A stretch of 49,395 bases of DNA from Hyphomicrobiales bacterium (GCA_026400565.1 JAPLOV010000168.1:18377-67771); one strand, 5' to 3'; numbered from the stretch's first letter, positions 38,277 to 48,960 are shown. Notes: a model not told the origin generated them from the sequence alone. Numbers and translations are program-made.

Positions 38277-40243
38277 TCACGCCGCGCGCACGCGATCGAT
38301 GAAGGTGCCGACGTCACCGGACAGGCGCGTGGCCATCCGGCGCATGCTGGCAGCGGTGCCGCCCACTTCGCGTGCCACAGCATCTGCTGCAGTGGCCGCT
38401 TGGGCTGTGTCGCGCACGGAACTGAGGTTGAGACTGGCATCATCGGCCAGCATTGCCCAGGTCGTATCCTGCTGGCGGATCGCGGCGGCCACCTCGACGG
38501 CGATGCCGCGCATGTCCTGAACCACCAGCGCCATGTCGTGGATCGACTGCGACATGTTCGTCGCCCCGCTCTGGATCGCCTCGATCTTGCGGCTGATTTC
38601 CTCTGTCGCGGTCTGGGTCTGGGCCGCGAGGGTCTTGACCTCCGAGGCCACGATGGCAAAGCCGCGTCCTGCCTCGCCGGCGCGTGCTGCCTCGATCGTG
38701 GCATTGAGGGCAAGCAGGTTGGTCTGGCTGGCGATCTGACGGATCAGGCCACGACATCGCCGATCTGCGCCGAGGTCGCGAGCAATCCAGCCATGCGCAG
38801 GTCGGTCTGGTCAACCTGGCGGATGGCCACGTCCGCAGCCAGCGCCGCGCGGCTCGTGCCCTCGGTGATCGAGGCGATCGAGGATGTCAGTTCATCGGTC
38901 GCCGGCGCCACGGTCGAGATGCGGTTGGTCATGGTTTCGGTGGCGTCCTGCGCTATCGGCTTCCTGCGGGCCACGACGCGGGAGGCCTCGTCGAGTTGCC
39001 CGGATGATGTGCCGAGATTGTCGCCGGCCTGCTCCAGCGCGGACAGGACTTCGTCCATCGCATGGTCGAAGGCCGACACGGACAGGCTGATTGCCGCCGC
39101 CCGAAGGCTGCGGGCTTCGGCCTGTTCAGCGGCAGTCTCGCTGACGCGCTGGCGTGCGAGCATCTGGTCGCGGAAGATCGCCGTCGCCCGCGTCATGGCA
39201 CCGATCTCGTCACGTGCAGACTGGCCTGCGAGATTGATGGACGCATCGCCTTCGGCGATTTTCTCCATGGCCGATTTGAGCGCGTGCAACGGCTGACTGA
39301 TCGAACGGATTGTCAGGACGGCGAGAATGGCGCAGGCCAGCAGGGCCGCCAGCGCGCCCAGCAGCGCCGCGACGTCGTTATGGGCCTGGGTTGCGTTCGC
39401 GTCCTCACGCAGTTGCGCGACCATGCCATCGGCAGCTTCGGTCAGCGCGGACAGCGGCTCGCGCATCAGGGTGAAGATGTTTTCGATCCTCAGAGTTTCC
39501 GCATCGAGCCGCCTCGCCATGGCCAGCTATGCGTTCACGGCCTCGACGTGGGCGGTCAACTCGGAGGCGATGCGGGCCGTCACTTCGGTCGGCAGTTGCC
39601 GGGCCTCGATCAGTCGCATGATTCGGGCATGGTCGAGATCGAGCGCCGCTTCCGCCGCCGTGTCACGCGTCGCCAGTAGGATTTCCTTTTTCCGAATCGC
39701 AGCCTGGATGGCGGTCGAAACGCGCACCAGCATTGGCGCGCTCGATGCGTCCAGTTCTGAGCGCACAGTGCTCTCTAGCCGTGTCGCTGTTTCCGTCATC
39801 TGGCCGCGCATGCCTGTGTTCTGCGTCGCACCAAGGGCAATCTGGGTCGATCTGGTCACGTCAACCCGGGCCAGCGCCTCGCCCGTCAGCCTGCGCAGTT
39901 CTGTCAGGTTGCTTGCGAGCTGGCCGTCCGGAGCCCTCGCCTGCAAGGCTTCGGCGTCGGCAACTCCCTGCGCCAGCCCGCTCTTCAGCCGGTCCAGCAG
40001 GTGCTCCATCGGTGTGTGGACGAATTCGAGAAAACGGCCCTGGCTGCGTGCCTGCTCCAGCTTCAGGTCCAGCACGCCGATCCGCAACTGCTCGATCCGC
40101 GCGATGCCGTCCTAGGCCTTGAGCCAGGTGGTGCGCGCATGCAGGACGAAGCCAGCCACACATGCAACGGCAGCAAGAGCAGGCCCTGCCAGCATGCCAA
40201 TGCGGGCCGAGATCGACAAGTGCCTGAGCCATTGACCGAACAT
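38277..40243 (-). pseudogene. Methyl-accepting chemotaxis protein pseudogene (two in-frame ambers and a frameshift)
   Basis: MFGQWLRHLSISARIGML...TTWLKA*DGIARIEQLRIGVLDLK...VEAVNA*LAMARRLDAETLRIENIF...IGDVVA(fs)[41 protein letters not shown]. Confidence 0.93.
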
Positions 40244-40563
40244 ACGGGATTGCTTGTCCTTTACACCCCGCCAGATCGGGCTATGTCAGCCTAGGGCGGA
40301 GAGATTAACTGCCGGTTGTCCAAGCCGGTGGCCGCCTCCCTATCGGGTCGGCGGGTGGCACTGGTCTTGCCCACTGGTTCGCCAGGGTTTTCTGCCGCGC
40401 CGTGCCGACTGCCCCCACGCAAGTGTGACATCAGGTGCGACTTGTGCAAAAGCCACGATGCATCCATCTTGCCAGCACAGGAACTTCGCGGCGCGAAGGG
40501 CCCGCCGGCCGACGACAAGGGCGCATGCGCGGGACAGGCTTTGTTGTGCAGCCTGACCCGGAC

Positions 40564-42450
40564 ATGCGGCCCGTGAAAGGGACCACCGTGACCGATCATC
40601 AAGAGCTCAGGAAGGCCGAAGCTGAGGCCGGAGCCTGTCCCGGTCCTGCGCGCATCATGCGCGCACTCCCTGGTCCGGCGCGATTCCTGCGTGCCATCGG
40701 CCTTGCTGCCGCGCTGACCCTGGCCGGCGGCGCAGCGTTGGCCAACGCGCAGAGCCGTCAACCGGAGCGCTTCGAGCCCGCCGACAGCATCGAGGGCAAC
40801 TACCTCGCGGCCCTGATCGCAGGCTCGTCACGCGATTCCAGCGCTGCCGCCACATTTCTGCGCGAGGCCCTGAGGGCCGATCCGCGCAATCAGGAACTGG
40901 TCGAGCGCTCGTTCATCGCCTTCCTCGCCGATGGCGCGATGCCGGATGCCTTCCGCGCGGCGGAGCGCATCCTCCAGCGTGATCCGACCAACGGGCTGGC
41001 GCAGATGACGCTGGCCGTCCGTGCCATCAAGAACCGCCAGTTCCAGCAGGCGCGCGAGCGGCTGCGTGGCGGCGGACGCGGCCGGGCAGCCGACATCACC
41101 TCGACCTTGCTGACCGCATGGGCCTTCGCCGGCGCGGGCGAGCGGACACGCGCCATCGAGACACTGGAGCGCCTGCGCGGCGATGGCTCGATCACCACCT
41201 TCCGGGATTATCACGCAGGGTTGGTCCATGACGTGCTGGGCAACACCGCCGAGGCGCAGAGACGCCTGAAGGCGACCTATGATAACGACCCCGCCACCTT
41301 GCGCATTGTCGATGCCTGGGGGCGTTTCCAGTCGCGCCGTGGCGACTTCGCTGGAGCGCGCGAAACCTATGAGCGCTTCAACCGTCTCCTGCCCAACCAC
41401 CCGATCATCCGTGATGCGCTGGACACGCTGAGCCCGTCCAAGTCCGGCACAGCCCCGCGAGCGTTGTCGCGCACGGTGTCCAACGCGCAGCAGGGAGCCG
41501 CCGAGGCGCTCTACGGCCTTGGCAGCGCCGGCAACCGCGAGGACAACGAAGCGGCGATCGTCATCATCTACCTCAGGCTTGCCCTGTATCTCGATCCGGC
41601 TCACGAACTGGCCATCCTGACACTGGGCGACACGCTGGAACGGGCCAAGCAGCCCGATGATGCCATCGCCGTGTATGACCGCATGCCGGCCACCTCGCCG
41701 TTGCGCTCCAATGCCGAGGTCCAGATCGGGCTTGGGCTCGAAACGCTCGGCCGCAAGGACGAGGCGATCCAGCATCTCGAAGCGGCGATCAAGGAAGACC
41801 CGGATGATCTGGAAGCCATGTCGGCCATCGGCGGCGTCTATCGTGCCCGCAAGGATTTCGCGCGGGCCGCGACCTATTACGAGCGGGCGATCGCCACCAT
41901 CAAGACACCGGAGCGGCACCATTGGAGCCTGTTCTATGCGCGCGGCATCACCTATGAGCGCACCAAGCGCTGGGCGCAGGCCGAGGCGGACTTCAAGAAG
42001 GCGCTGGAGCTGATTCCCGAGGGCATGGGCGCGAACCGCGCCCTCGTGCTTAACTATCTGGGGTATTCGTGGGTCGATCAGGGCATCAATCTCGATGAGG
42101 CCTTCGCCATGCTGCGCAAGGCCGTCGAGTTGAAGCCGCGCGACGGCTACATCATCGACAGCCTCGGCTGGGCCTTTTACCGCCTTGGCCGCTACGAGGA
42201 TGCGGTGCGTGAACTGGAGCGCGCCATCGAATTGCGCCCCGCCGATCCGGTGATCAATGACCATCTTGGCGATGCCTACTGGCGCGTAGGCCGCAAGCTG
42301 GAGGCCCGCTTCCAGTGGAACCACGCGCGTGATCTCAATCCGGAGCCTGAGGATCTGCCCAAGATCCTCCAGAAGATCGAGAATGGTCTTGAGGACGAGG
42401 TCAATCCGGCCTCGGCCGTGGCCGAGCCGCCGAAGAAGAATGATGGCTGA
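40564..42450 (+). CDS. Tetratricopeptide repeat protein, probably exported
   Basis: Hydrophobic N-terminal segment FLRAIGLAAALTLAGGAALANAQ; multiple TPRs (KPRDGYIIDSLGWAFYRLGRYEDAVRELERAIELRPADPVINDHLGDAYWRVGR). Confidence 0.9.
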   Translation: MRPVKGTTVTDHQELRKAEAEAGACPGPARIMRALPGPARFLRAIGLAAALTLAGGAALANAQSRQPERFEPADSIEGNYLAALIAGSSRDSSAAATFLREALRADPRNQELVERSFIAFLADGAMPDAFRAAERILQRDPTNGLAQMTLAVRAIKNRQFQQARERLRGGGRGRAADITSTLLTAWAFAGAGERTRAIETLERLRGDGSITTFRDYHAGLVHDVLGNTAEAQRRLKATYDNDPATLRIVDAWGRFQSRRGDFAGARETYERFNRLLPNHPIIRDALDTLSPSKSGTAPRALSRTVSNAQQGAAEALYGLGSAGNREDNEAAIVIIYLRLALYLDPAHELAILTLGDTLERAKQPDDAIAVYDRMPATSPLRSNAEVQIGLGLETLGRKDEAIQHLEAAIKEDPDDLEAMSAIGGVYRARKDFARAATYYERAIATIKTPERHHWSLFYARGITYERTKRWAQAEADFKKALELIPEGMGANRALVLNYLGYSWVDQGINLDEAFAMLRKAVELKPRDGYIIDSLGWAFYRLGRYEDAVRELERAIELRPADPVINDHLGDAYWRVGRKLEARFQWNHARDLNPEPEDLPKILQKIENGLEDEVNPASAVAEPPKKNDG

Positions 42451-42501
42451 CCGGATGGTGACCAGCCCTGCTGCCATCGTGAAGGTGGCTTCGGCGCGCT
42501 G

Positions 42502-43383
42502 ATGCTGTCTAGCCGCGCGCCTGCGAAGGTCAATCTTGGGCTGCGTATCCTCGGTCGCCAGACGGATGGCTATCACCGCCTCGACAGTCTCGTCGCCTTT
42601 GCCGGCGTCGGAGATCTGCTCACTCTCATCCCGGGCCGCGTCACCGGGCTCACCGTGGCTGGACCGTTTGGCGATGGTCTGGAAACAGATGACGGCAACC
42701 TCGTGCTGCGGTCCGTCGCGCACCTTTCAAGCCTGATCCCCAGCCTTAAGGCCGGCCATTTCACCTTGCTCAAGCGCCTGCCCATCGCCTCCGGCATCGG
42801 CGGCGGATCGGCGGATGCGGCAGCGGCGTTGCGGCTTGTGGCCCGCCTGAACCGGTTGCCGGCCGATCATCCCGCCTTGCGCGAGGCCGCAGCCCGGACC
42901 GGGGCCGATGTGCCTGTGTGCCTGGCCTCCAAGGCGCGCGTGATGGAGGGCGCGGGCGAGGTGCTCGGGCCGCCCTTGCGCCTGCCGCGCCTGTTCGCTG
43001 TTCTGGTCAATCCGCGTGTTGCGGTCTCCACGGCGGCCGTCTTCGGCAGGCTCGGGCTTGCGCCGGGCGCCATGTTGCCGGTGCCTGAGCCTGCTCCGCT
43101 GCCGTCGGAACACCTGGCTGCCATGGGCATCGATGCCTTCATCACCGATGTGCTGGCGCCGTTGCCCAATGATCTCGAAGCGCCAGCACGTGCTCTTGCG
43201 CCGGTTATCACCGAGGTGATCGACCTGCTGGCCGCTGCTCTGGGCTGCCGGTTAGCGCGCATGTCCGGCTCGGGCGCAACCTGCTTCGGGCTGTTCGGCT
43301 CATGTGGCGAAAGCACGGAAGCGGCGCGTGCGATCAGGTCGGCGCACCCCCACTGGTGGGTCGAGCCCACGATCCTGCGCTGA
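42502..43383 (+). CDS. ispE: 4-(cytidine 5'-diphospho)-2-C-methyl-D-erythritol kinase
   Basis: APAKVNLGLRILGRQTDGYHRLDSLVAF; LPIASGIGGGSADAAAALRLV; MSGSGATCFGLF. Confidence 0.95.
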   Translation: MLSSRAPAKVNLGLRILGRQTDGYHRLDSLVAFAGVGDLLTLIPGRVTGLTVAGPFGDGLETDDGNLVLRSVAHLSSLIPSLKAGHFTLLKRLPIASGIGGGSADAAAALRLVARLNRLPADHPALREAAARTGADVPVCLASKARVMEGAGEVLGPPLRLPRLFAVLVNPRVAVSTAAVFGRLGLAPGAMLPVPEPAPLPSEHLAAMGIDAFITDVLAPLPNDLEAPARALAPVITEVIDLLAAALGCRLARMSGSGATCFGLFGSCGESTEAARAIRSAHPHWWVEPTILR

Positions 43384-43423
43384 AAGAGGCGAGGTAGCGC
43401 AGCCCGGCTTCCGGCCGCTGCCC

Positions 43424-44446
43424 TCAGTGGGCGCGCGCGATGCAGAATTCCACGGTGGCGTGCATGGCCGATTTCATCTCGCTGTCCGGGAAGAGCGCCA
43501 GCGCATCATGGGCCATGGCACCATAGTGGCGCGCCCGTTCGATTGTATCGTCGATGGCGCGATGCTTCTTCATGATGGCGATCGCCGCATCGAAATCGCC
43601 CTCGCGCACCTCGCCGTCCTGCAAGGTGCGCTGCCAGAAGCGGCGCTCCTCGGCGTTGCCGCGCCGGAAGGACAGCACCACCGGCAAGGTGATCTTGCCT
43701 TCCCGGAAATCGTCGCCGACATTCTTGCCGAGCTTGGAAACGACACCGCCATAATCGAGCGCATCGTCGATCAACTGGAAGGCGATGCCGAGGTTGAGGC
43801 CGAACCCGCGGCAAGCCGTGTGCTCCGCCTTGGGCCGCTCGGCGATTACCGGGCCGACCTCGCAGGCTGCGGCAAACAGCTCGGCGGTCTTGCCGCGGAT
43901 CACGGCGAGATATTCGTCCTCGGTGGTCTCGGTGTTCTTGGCTGCAGCGAGCTGCATCACCTCGCCTTCGGCAATCACGGCTGCAGCCGTGGACAGGATG
44001 TCAAGCGCGCGCAGCGAGCCGACCTCGACCATCATGCGGAATGCCTGGCCGAGCAGGAAGTCTCCGACCAGAACACTGGCCTCGTTGCCCCAGAGCATGC
44101 GGGCCGCGAGCTTGCCCCTGCGCATGTCACTCTGGTCCACCACGTCATCGTGCAGCAGCGTCGCGGTGTGCATGAACTCGACCGAGGCCGCAAGCTTGAC
44201 ATGACCTTCGCCGCGATAGCCGCACAGGTTGGCGGTCGCCAGCGTCAGCATTGGGCGCAACCTCTTGCCTCCTGACGAGATCAGATGGTTGGCGACCTCG
44301 GGGATCATGGTGACCTGCGAGCCCGTGCGCGACAGGATCATCGCATTGACGCGCTCCATGTCGGGCCGGGTGAGGGCAACGAGCGCTGCGACGCCATCGC
44401 GCGCTGCGTCCTTCTCTTCGAATTGCAGAACCAGTCCCAAGACCAA
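43424..44446 (-). CDS. Polyprenyl diphosphate synthase (octaprenyl-type)
   Basis: GGKRLRPMLTLATANLCGY; HTATLLHDDVVDQSDMRRG (first Asp-rich motif); AFQLIDDALDYGG (second). Confidence 0.94.
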   Translation of the reverse strand: MVLGLVLQFEEKDAARDGVAALVALTRPDMERVNAMILSRTGSQVTMIPEVANHLISSGGKRLRPMLTLATANLCGYRGEGHVKLAASVEFMHTATLLHDDVVDQSDMRRGKLAARMLWGNEASVLVGDFLLGQAFRMMVEVGSLRALDILSTAAAVIAEGEVMQLAAAKNTETTEDEYLAVIRGKTAELFAAACEVGPVIAERPKAEHTACRGFGLNLGIAFQLIDDALDYGGVVSKLGKNVGDDFREGKITLPVVLSFRRGNAEERRFWQRTLQDGEVREGDFDAAIAIMKKHRAIDDTIERARHYGAMAHDALALFPDSEMKSAMHATVEFCIARAH

Positions 44447-44623
44447 CTCCCAAGGCCCAAACCGCCGGCACCCAGCCTGTCGACATGCTTAAACCGGGGC
44501 AGGAATGGCTGCCACCATGCGCTTCGACTTGCAACTGTGTCGTCCATGCGACAATTGGCAGGCGGCTGCAAGATGTCCCGTCAAGGCCACTTGCGGCAAA
44601 GAGCCGCCTTCGGGGAGTTGCCA

Positions 44624-44857
44624 ATGATCGAACTGATGCGCACCAACAATCTAGTGACGATCAGCGCGGCCGAGGCGATCCTGACCTCTGCCGGCGTTCA
44701 TGTGCTCGTGCTCGACGGCTACATCAGTGCGCTGGAGGGCGGCATCGGGGCCTTCCAGCGGCGTGTCATGGTTGTCGACGACGAGGAGCAGGAAGCCCGC
44801 GCACTCCTCATCGAAGCCGGTCTCGGCGCAGAATTGCGCGATGTCCGGACGCGCTGA
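44624..44857 (+). CDS. DUF2007 domain-containing protein
   Basis: MIELMRTNNLVTISAAEAILTSAGVHVLVLDGYISALEGGIGAFQRRVMVVDDEEQEARALL. Confidence 0.9.
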   Translation: MIELMRTNNLVTISAAEAILTSAGVHVLVLDGYISALEGGIGAFQRRVMVVDDEEQEARALLIEAGLGAELRDVRTR

Positions 44858-45641
44858 CGAAATCCCGCCCGGCTCTCCGGCGTCCAGCCCGATGCCGGCG
44901 GATGTCACCGAGGATCGGTTGCTCGGCCAGCGGCTGTGGCTGCGCCAGTCCGCACACGGCCATCGCGCCGGCACCGATGCCATGCTGCTGATCGCGGCAG
45001 CCGGGCATGGCGCACGCATGGTCGATCTGGGCAGCGGCGTCGGCACGGCGGGCTTGGGTCTCGTGCGTCTGGGCCGGACAAGCTTCGTCAGCCTCGTCGA
45101 GCGTGACGCGGAGACAGCTGCGCTGGCGCGCGGCAACATCGCGCTGAACGGCCTCGTCGCCCTGGCGCATGTGGTTGAGGCCGATGTCTCGGCCCCAGCC
45201 CGCGCGCTCGTGGCAGCGGGCTTGCCAGCCGGGCAGGCCGATGTCGTCGTGGCCAATCCGCCGTTCAACACGCCGGGCCGGTATCGGGCCTCTCCCGATG
45301 CGCGCCGCGCCGATGCCCATGCCCTGATGCCTGCCGACTTGGATCTGTGGTGCCGTGCGGCAGCGCGCGCCCTGAAGCCGGGAGGCCGCTTCGTGCTGAT
45401 CCACCGGCCCGAGGCGCTGGTCTGGTTGCTGCCACTGCTGGAGCGCCGGTTCCGGGGGCTCGCGCTGGTGCCGGTCCATGCCAGAAGCGGCGAGGCGGCA
45501 AGGCGGGTGCTGATCTCTGGCACGCTGGGCAGCCGGGCGCCCATCAGGCTTTGCCAGGCCTTGGTGCTGCACCGCGCCGACGGCAGCTTCACCGAAGAGG
45601 CTGCTGCCATTCACGCCGGCGAAGGCCTGATCGCGTTCTGA
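44841..45641 (+). CDS. tRNA1(Val) (adenine-N6)-methyltransferase-like (TrmN6/YfiC family)
   Basis: LRQSAHGHRAGTDAMLLIAAAG; MVDLGSGVGTAGLGL; VVVANPPFNTPG (NPPF). Confidence 0.88.
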   Translation: MSGRADEIPPGSPASSPMPADVTEDRLLGQRLWLRQSAHGHRAGTDAMLLIAAAGHGARMVDLGSGVGTAGLGLVRLGRTSFVSLVERDAETAALARGNIALNGLVALAHVVEADVSAPARALVAAGLPAGQADVVVANPPFNTPGRYRASPDARRADAHALMPADLDLWCRAAARALKPGGRFVLIHRPEALVWLLPLLERRFRGLALVPVHARSGEAARRVLISGTLGSRAPIRLCQALVLHRADGSFTEEAAAIHAGEGLIAF

Positions 45642-45697
45642 GGGTCAGTCAACAAGGCATTGCCATGACCTCGGACGCCGTCTGGGGTTGCGTCATG

Positions 45698-46039
45698 TCA
45701 ACGGCACACGCGCCTGCGATCGACCACCCATCTCCAGCCGTCCCAGTAGCGCACGCTGCGCACATGGCAGCGCGGTTGGTGATAGCCATATCCGTCGCCA
45801 TAGCCGTAGCCATGCCCATGGCGCGAACGCCAGCCGCCGTGTCCGCTGCCAAAGCCGCTCCACTGTGAGCGGCCCCAGCCATCATGGTGCCGGCGTGGCT
45901 GATGGCCAAAACCATCGTGATAAACGCCTGTGCCGATGCTGAGCGACCAGGACTGTGCCTGCGTGGCCGTGGTGGGAGCGAGCGTGGCGGCGCCAAGGGC
46001 AAATGCAGCGGCCATCCCGAGGACAAGCTGACGCGACAT
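45698..46039 (-). CDS. Small secreted Gly/His/Tyr-rich protein
   Basis: Signal peptide MSRQLVLGMAAAFALGAATLAPTTATQAQ; GYGYGDGYGYHQPRCHVRSVRYWDGWRWVVDRRRVCR. Confidence 0.75.
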   Translation of the reverse strand: MSRQLVLGMAAAFALGAATLAPTTATQAQSWSLSIGTGVYHDGFGHQPRRHHDGWGRSQWSGFGSGHGGWRSRHGHGYGYGDGYGYHQPRCHVRSVRYWDGWRWVVDRRRVCR

Positions 46040-46255
46040 GGATCTGAAACCTGTCTGTTGCGAAGGCTGACCGGACACCATGTCCGATCTGTGCGCCTGC
46101 GACACCGGGACCATCGCACAGGCTGGCTGAATGCACCCCGAGCGCGCCGTTCAGCCGGCGTTTAGCTGGCCGGGCCCACAAAAGCAGAACAGCCCCGGCA
46201 GGGCGTGCCGGAGCTGAGTGAGAGCGTAAGGCAGTTCCGGCCTCAGGCCACCTGA

Positions 46256-46630
46256 TCAGTAGTGGCAGCGCTGCACCGGTTTGTGGACGACGCCCTGCCA
46301 AGTGTAGACGGTCCGCCATTTGGTGAAGCAGCGGGGGCCAAAATTTACAGGCCGTCGGTAGACCGGACGATGATCATAAACCGGGCGCGGCCGATAATAC
46401 ACCGGACGGTAATAGACCGGGCGTGGACGATAGACGCGCCGGTAGCGGACAGGACGGGTGCGATAGACCCTGCGGTGATAGTAGCCAACCTCGCTGGTCA
46501 GCGCGCGCTGGCTGTCTCGCGCGGCTTCTGTCATCGGGCCTGCGGCCGTCGAAACCGGCGCGGCGATGGCACCATGTCCGGCAGCAAGACAAAGACCGGC
46601 TGCCACCACCCATCTCACAATTCGCAACAT
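46256..46630 (-). CDS. Small secreted Tyr/Arg/Pro-repeat protein
   Basis: Signal peptide MLRIVRWVVAAGLCLAAGHGAIAA; repeats YRPRPVYYRPVYYRPRPVYDHRPVYRRPV; C-terminal CFTKWRTVYTWQGVVHKPVQRCHY. Confidence 0.75.
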   Translation of the reverse strand: MLRIVRWVVAAGLCLAAGHGAIAAPVSTAAGPMTEAARDSQRALTSEVGYYHRRVYRTRPVRYRRVYRPRPVYYRPVYYRPRPVYDHRPVYRRPVNFGPRCFTKWRTVYTWQGVVHKPVQRCHY

Positions 46631-46845
46631 CGTGAGTCTCCTCCCATCGGGATCGTGGCGGACCATCCGCGCGTTCCGGTGATCGTCAGCAAGGTTAACC
46701 AAGTCTTCCTGAACAGAAGCTGCACGGAGCTCGTCCAGCCTCGTTTCGCGCGGTTCAGCCGAAAAACCGGGCAGGGAGCTTGCAGCCCGCCGCAGAAAAC
46801 GCGATGCTTACGCCACCTTCCAGACAGCCAAGCAGGTGAGATGCC

Positions 46846-47721
46846 ATGAAGTGGAATGACTATCGCCAGTCCGAAAACCTCGAGGACCGGCGCAGCGGCG
46901 GCGGCATGGGCCGCGTGCCTGGTGGCCGCACGGGTATCGGCTTCGCCACCATGCTGGTGCTCGGGCTGGTTGGCTACGCGATCGGCATTGATCCGCGCAT
47001 CCTGATCGGCGGGGCCGAGATGCTCCAGGGCGGGCGGGCGCCCACCCAGCAGCCGCCAACCCAGACCTCGCGCCCCAGCGACGACATGGGCCGCTTCATC
47101 TCCGTGGTGCTGGCCCAGAACGAGGATGTCTGGGGCAAGATCATGCCGCGCGACACGGGCAAGCCCTACGAGCCACCGACGCTGGTGCTGTTCCGAGGGG
47201 TTGATCGGTCAGGCTGCGGCACTGCGCAGGCAGCGATGGGCCCCTTCTATTGCCCGCCAGACCGGCGAGTCTATCTTGACACCATGTTCTTCGACGAGAT
47301 GCGGCGCAAGCTCGGCGGCGGCGGTGATTTCGCCTATGCCTACGTGATTGCCCACGAAGTGGGGCATCACATCCAGAACCTGCTTGGCATCCTGCCGCGC
47401 GTCGAGCAGATGAAGCGCCGCGCCTCGGAGCGTGACGCCAATGCGCTGTCGGTGCGGGTCGAATTGCAGGCCGATTGCTTTGCCGGCGTCTGGGCCTTCC
47501 ACATTCAGCAGATGGGCCGGCTCGATCAGGGCGATGTCGAGGAAGCGATGAAAACTGCCGCGGCCATCGGCGATGACAAGCTTCAGAAAGCAGGGCAGGG
47601 CTATGCCGTGCCCGATTCCTTCACCCATGGATCGTCCGAACAGCGCACGCGCTGGTTCCTGACGGGCATGCGCAGCGGGACGCTGAAATCCTGCGACACC
47701 TTCTCCAGCCGCACGATCTGA
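46846..47721 (+). CDS. Neutral zinc metallopeptidase, YpfJ/KPN_02809 family
   Basis: MKWNDYRQSENLEDRR; AYVIAHEVGHHIQNLLGILPRV (HExxH); ELQADCFAGVWAFH. Confidence 0.95.
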   Translation: MKWNDYRQSENLEDRRSGGGMGRVPGGRTGIGFATMLVLGLVGYAIGIDPRILIGGAEMLQGGRAPTQQPPTQTSRPSDDMGRFISVVLAQNEDVWGKIMPRDTGKPYEPPTLVLFRGVDRSGCGTAQAAMGPFYCPPDRRVYLDTMFFDEMRRKLGGGGDFAYAYVIAHEVGHHIQNLLGILPRVEQMKRRASERDANALSVRVELQADCFAGVWAFHIQQMGRLDQGDVEEAMKTAAAIGDDKLQKAGQGYAVPDSFTHGSSEQRTRWFLTGMRSGTLKSCDTFSSRTI

Positions 47722-47724
47722 GCC

Positions 47725-48291
47725 ATGTCGCGGATCGACGAGAGCAGGCCCTTCATCCCTGTCGGCATTGCGGTGCTGACCGTCTCGGACACCCGCACCC
47801 TGGCAGATGACCGCTCGGGCGACACGCTGGTTCAGCGCCTGGGCGATGCCGGGCACCGGCTGGCCCACCGCACCATCGTCCCCGATGACAAGGCAACCAT
47901 CCAGGCCCAGGTCCGGACCTGGGTCGCCGATGATGCGGTCGATGTCGTCATCACCACCGGCGGCACCGGCTTCACCGGGCGCGATGTCACGCCGGAAGCG
48001 CTGGAGCCGCTGTTGGACAAACGGATGGATGGCTTCTCGTGGGTCTTTCACCAGATCTCATTCGCCAAGATCGGCACATCGACGGTGCAGTCGCGCGCCA
48101 CGGCGGGGCTGATCGGCACAACCTATGTGTTCTGCCTGCCCGGCTCGCCGGGAGCGTGCAAGGACGCTTGGGACGGGATCCTCGCGCTCCAGCTCGACAT
48201 GCGCCATCGGCCCTGCAACTTCGTCGAGATCATGCCTCGGCTCGACGAGCATCTGAAACGCGGAGCCGCTAGCTCCCACGCCAAGGGCTGA
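47725..48291 (+). CDS. moaB: Molybdenum cofactor biosynthesis protein B
   Basis: IAVLTVSDTRTLADDRSGDTLVQRL; VVITTGGTGFTGRDVTPEALEPLLDKRMDGF; CLPGSPGACKDAWDGIL. Confidence 0.94.
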   Translation: MSRIDESRPFIPVGIAVLTVSDTRTLADDRSGDTLVQRLGDAGHRLAHRTIVPDDKATIQAQVRTWVADDAVDVVITTGGTGFTGRDVTPEALEPLLDKRMDGFSWVFHQISFAKIGTSTVQSRATAGLIGTTYVFCLPGSPGACKDAWDGILALQLDMRHRPCNFVEIMPRLDEHLKRGAASSHAKG

Positions 48292-48327
48292 CAATGGCCT
48301 AATCGGTTGCCCGCAGGCTTCCCCCGG

Positions 48328-48822
48328 TCAGCCAGGCAGCCGCTGCCGCCCGATGGCGAGGCGCACCGGTGTGGGCGGCACTGTCCCGGCTGCGATCATG
48401 GCGCGCGGGGCGACAAGCCCGCTCCGCAGGCGCGTGCTGGTCCGCCAAAGTCCGGTGCGCTCTGCAAGCCCCGCCGCAAGGCCACGGACGGGCAGAATGG
48501 CCGGCCTTTGCCGCGCGGAGGATTGTTGCAGCAGGTGGCGCTCGATCGCCGCGATCCAGCCCTGATCAGGGGTTTCGCCGGCATCAAGCAGGACCACCCA
48601 GTTGCCGCGCGCGATCGCCGCCGCCTCTCGCCAAGGCGCGTCGCCTGCCTGGATCACGGTCGCGCCCATTGCATCGGCAATCCGTTCGCTGTCCATGTCC
48701 TTGCCAGCCAGCACCACGACCGCATGGCTGACGAGCCCCTCGGCTACGGCCGGAACCAGCGCTGCCAGCGTGACCGCAAGCGCTCCGGGGTTCGATCTGG
48801 CATGGACGAGGGCGGTCAGCAT
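48328..48822 (-). CDS. Glycosyltransferase-2-like hypothetical protein
   Basis: MLTALVHARSNPGALAVTLAALVPAVAEGLVSHAVVVLAG...IARGNWVVLLDAGETPDQGWIAAIERHL. Confidence 0.6.
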   Translation of the reverse strand: MLTALVHARSNPGALAVTLAALVPAVAEGLVSHAVVVLAGKDMDSERIADAMGATVIQAGDAPWREAAAIARGNWVVLLDAGETPDQGWIAAIERHLLQQSSARQRPAILPVRGLAAGLAERTGLWRTSTRLRSGLVAPRAMIAAGTVPPTPVRLAIGRQRLPG

Positions 48823-48960
48823 GGTTGGCCTTTTAGACACGGTTTGCCGCGCCTGAAAGCACAGCTTTTGTGCATTGCCACATCGCGGCAGAGCCGGAAG
48901 AAGCGGCCCGGGATTGCGCGGTTGCGGAGCGGAGCTTGACGCGGTGGCGAAACGCGCTAA

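Noticed and set aside
40828-42723. 631-aa minus-strand ORF opposite the TPR gene
   Set aside because: Antisense shadow ORF; TPR repeats on plus explain the region.
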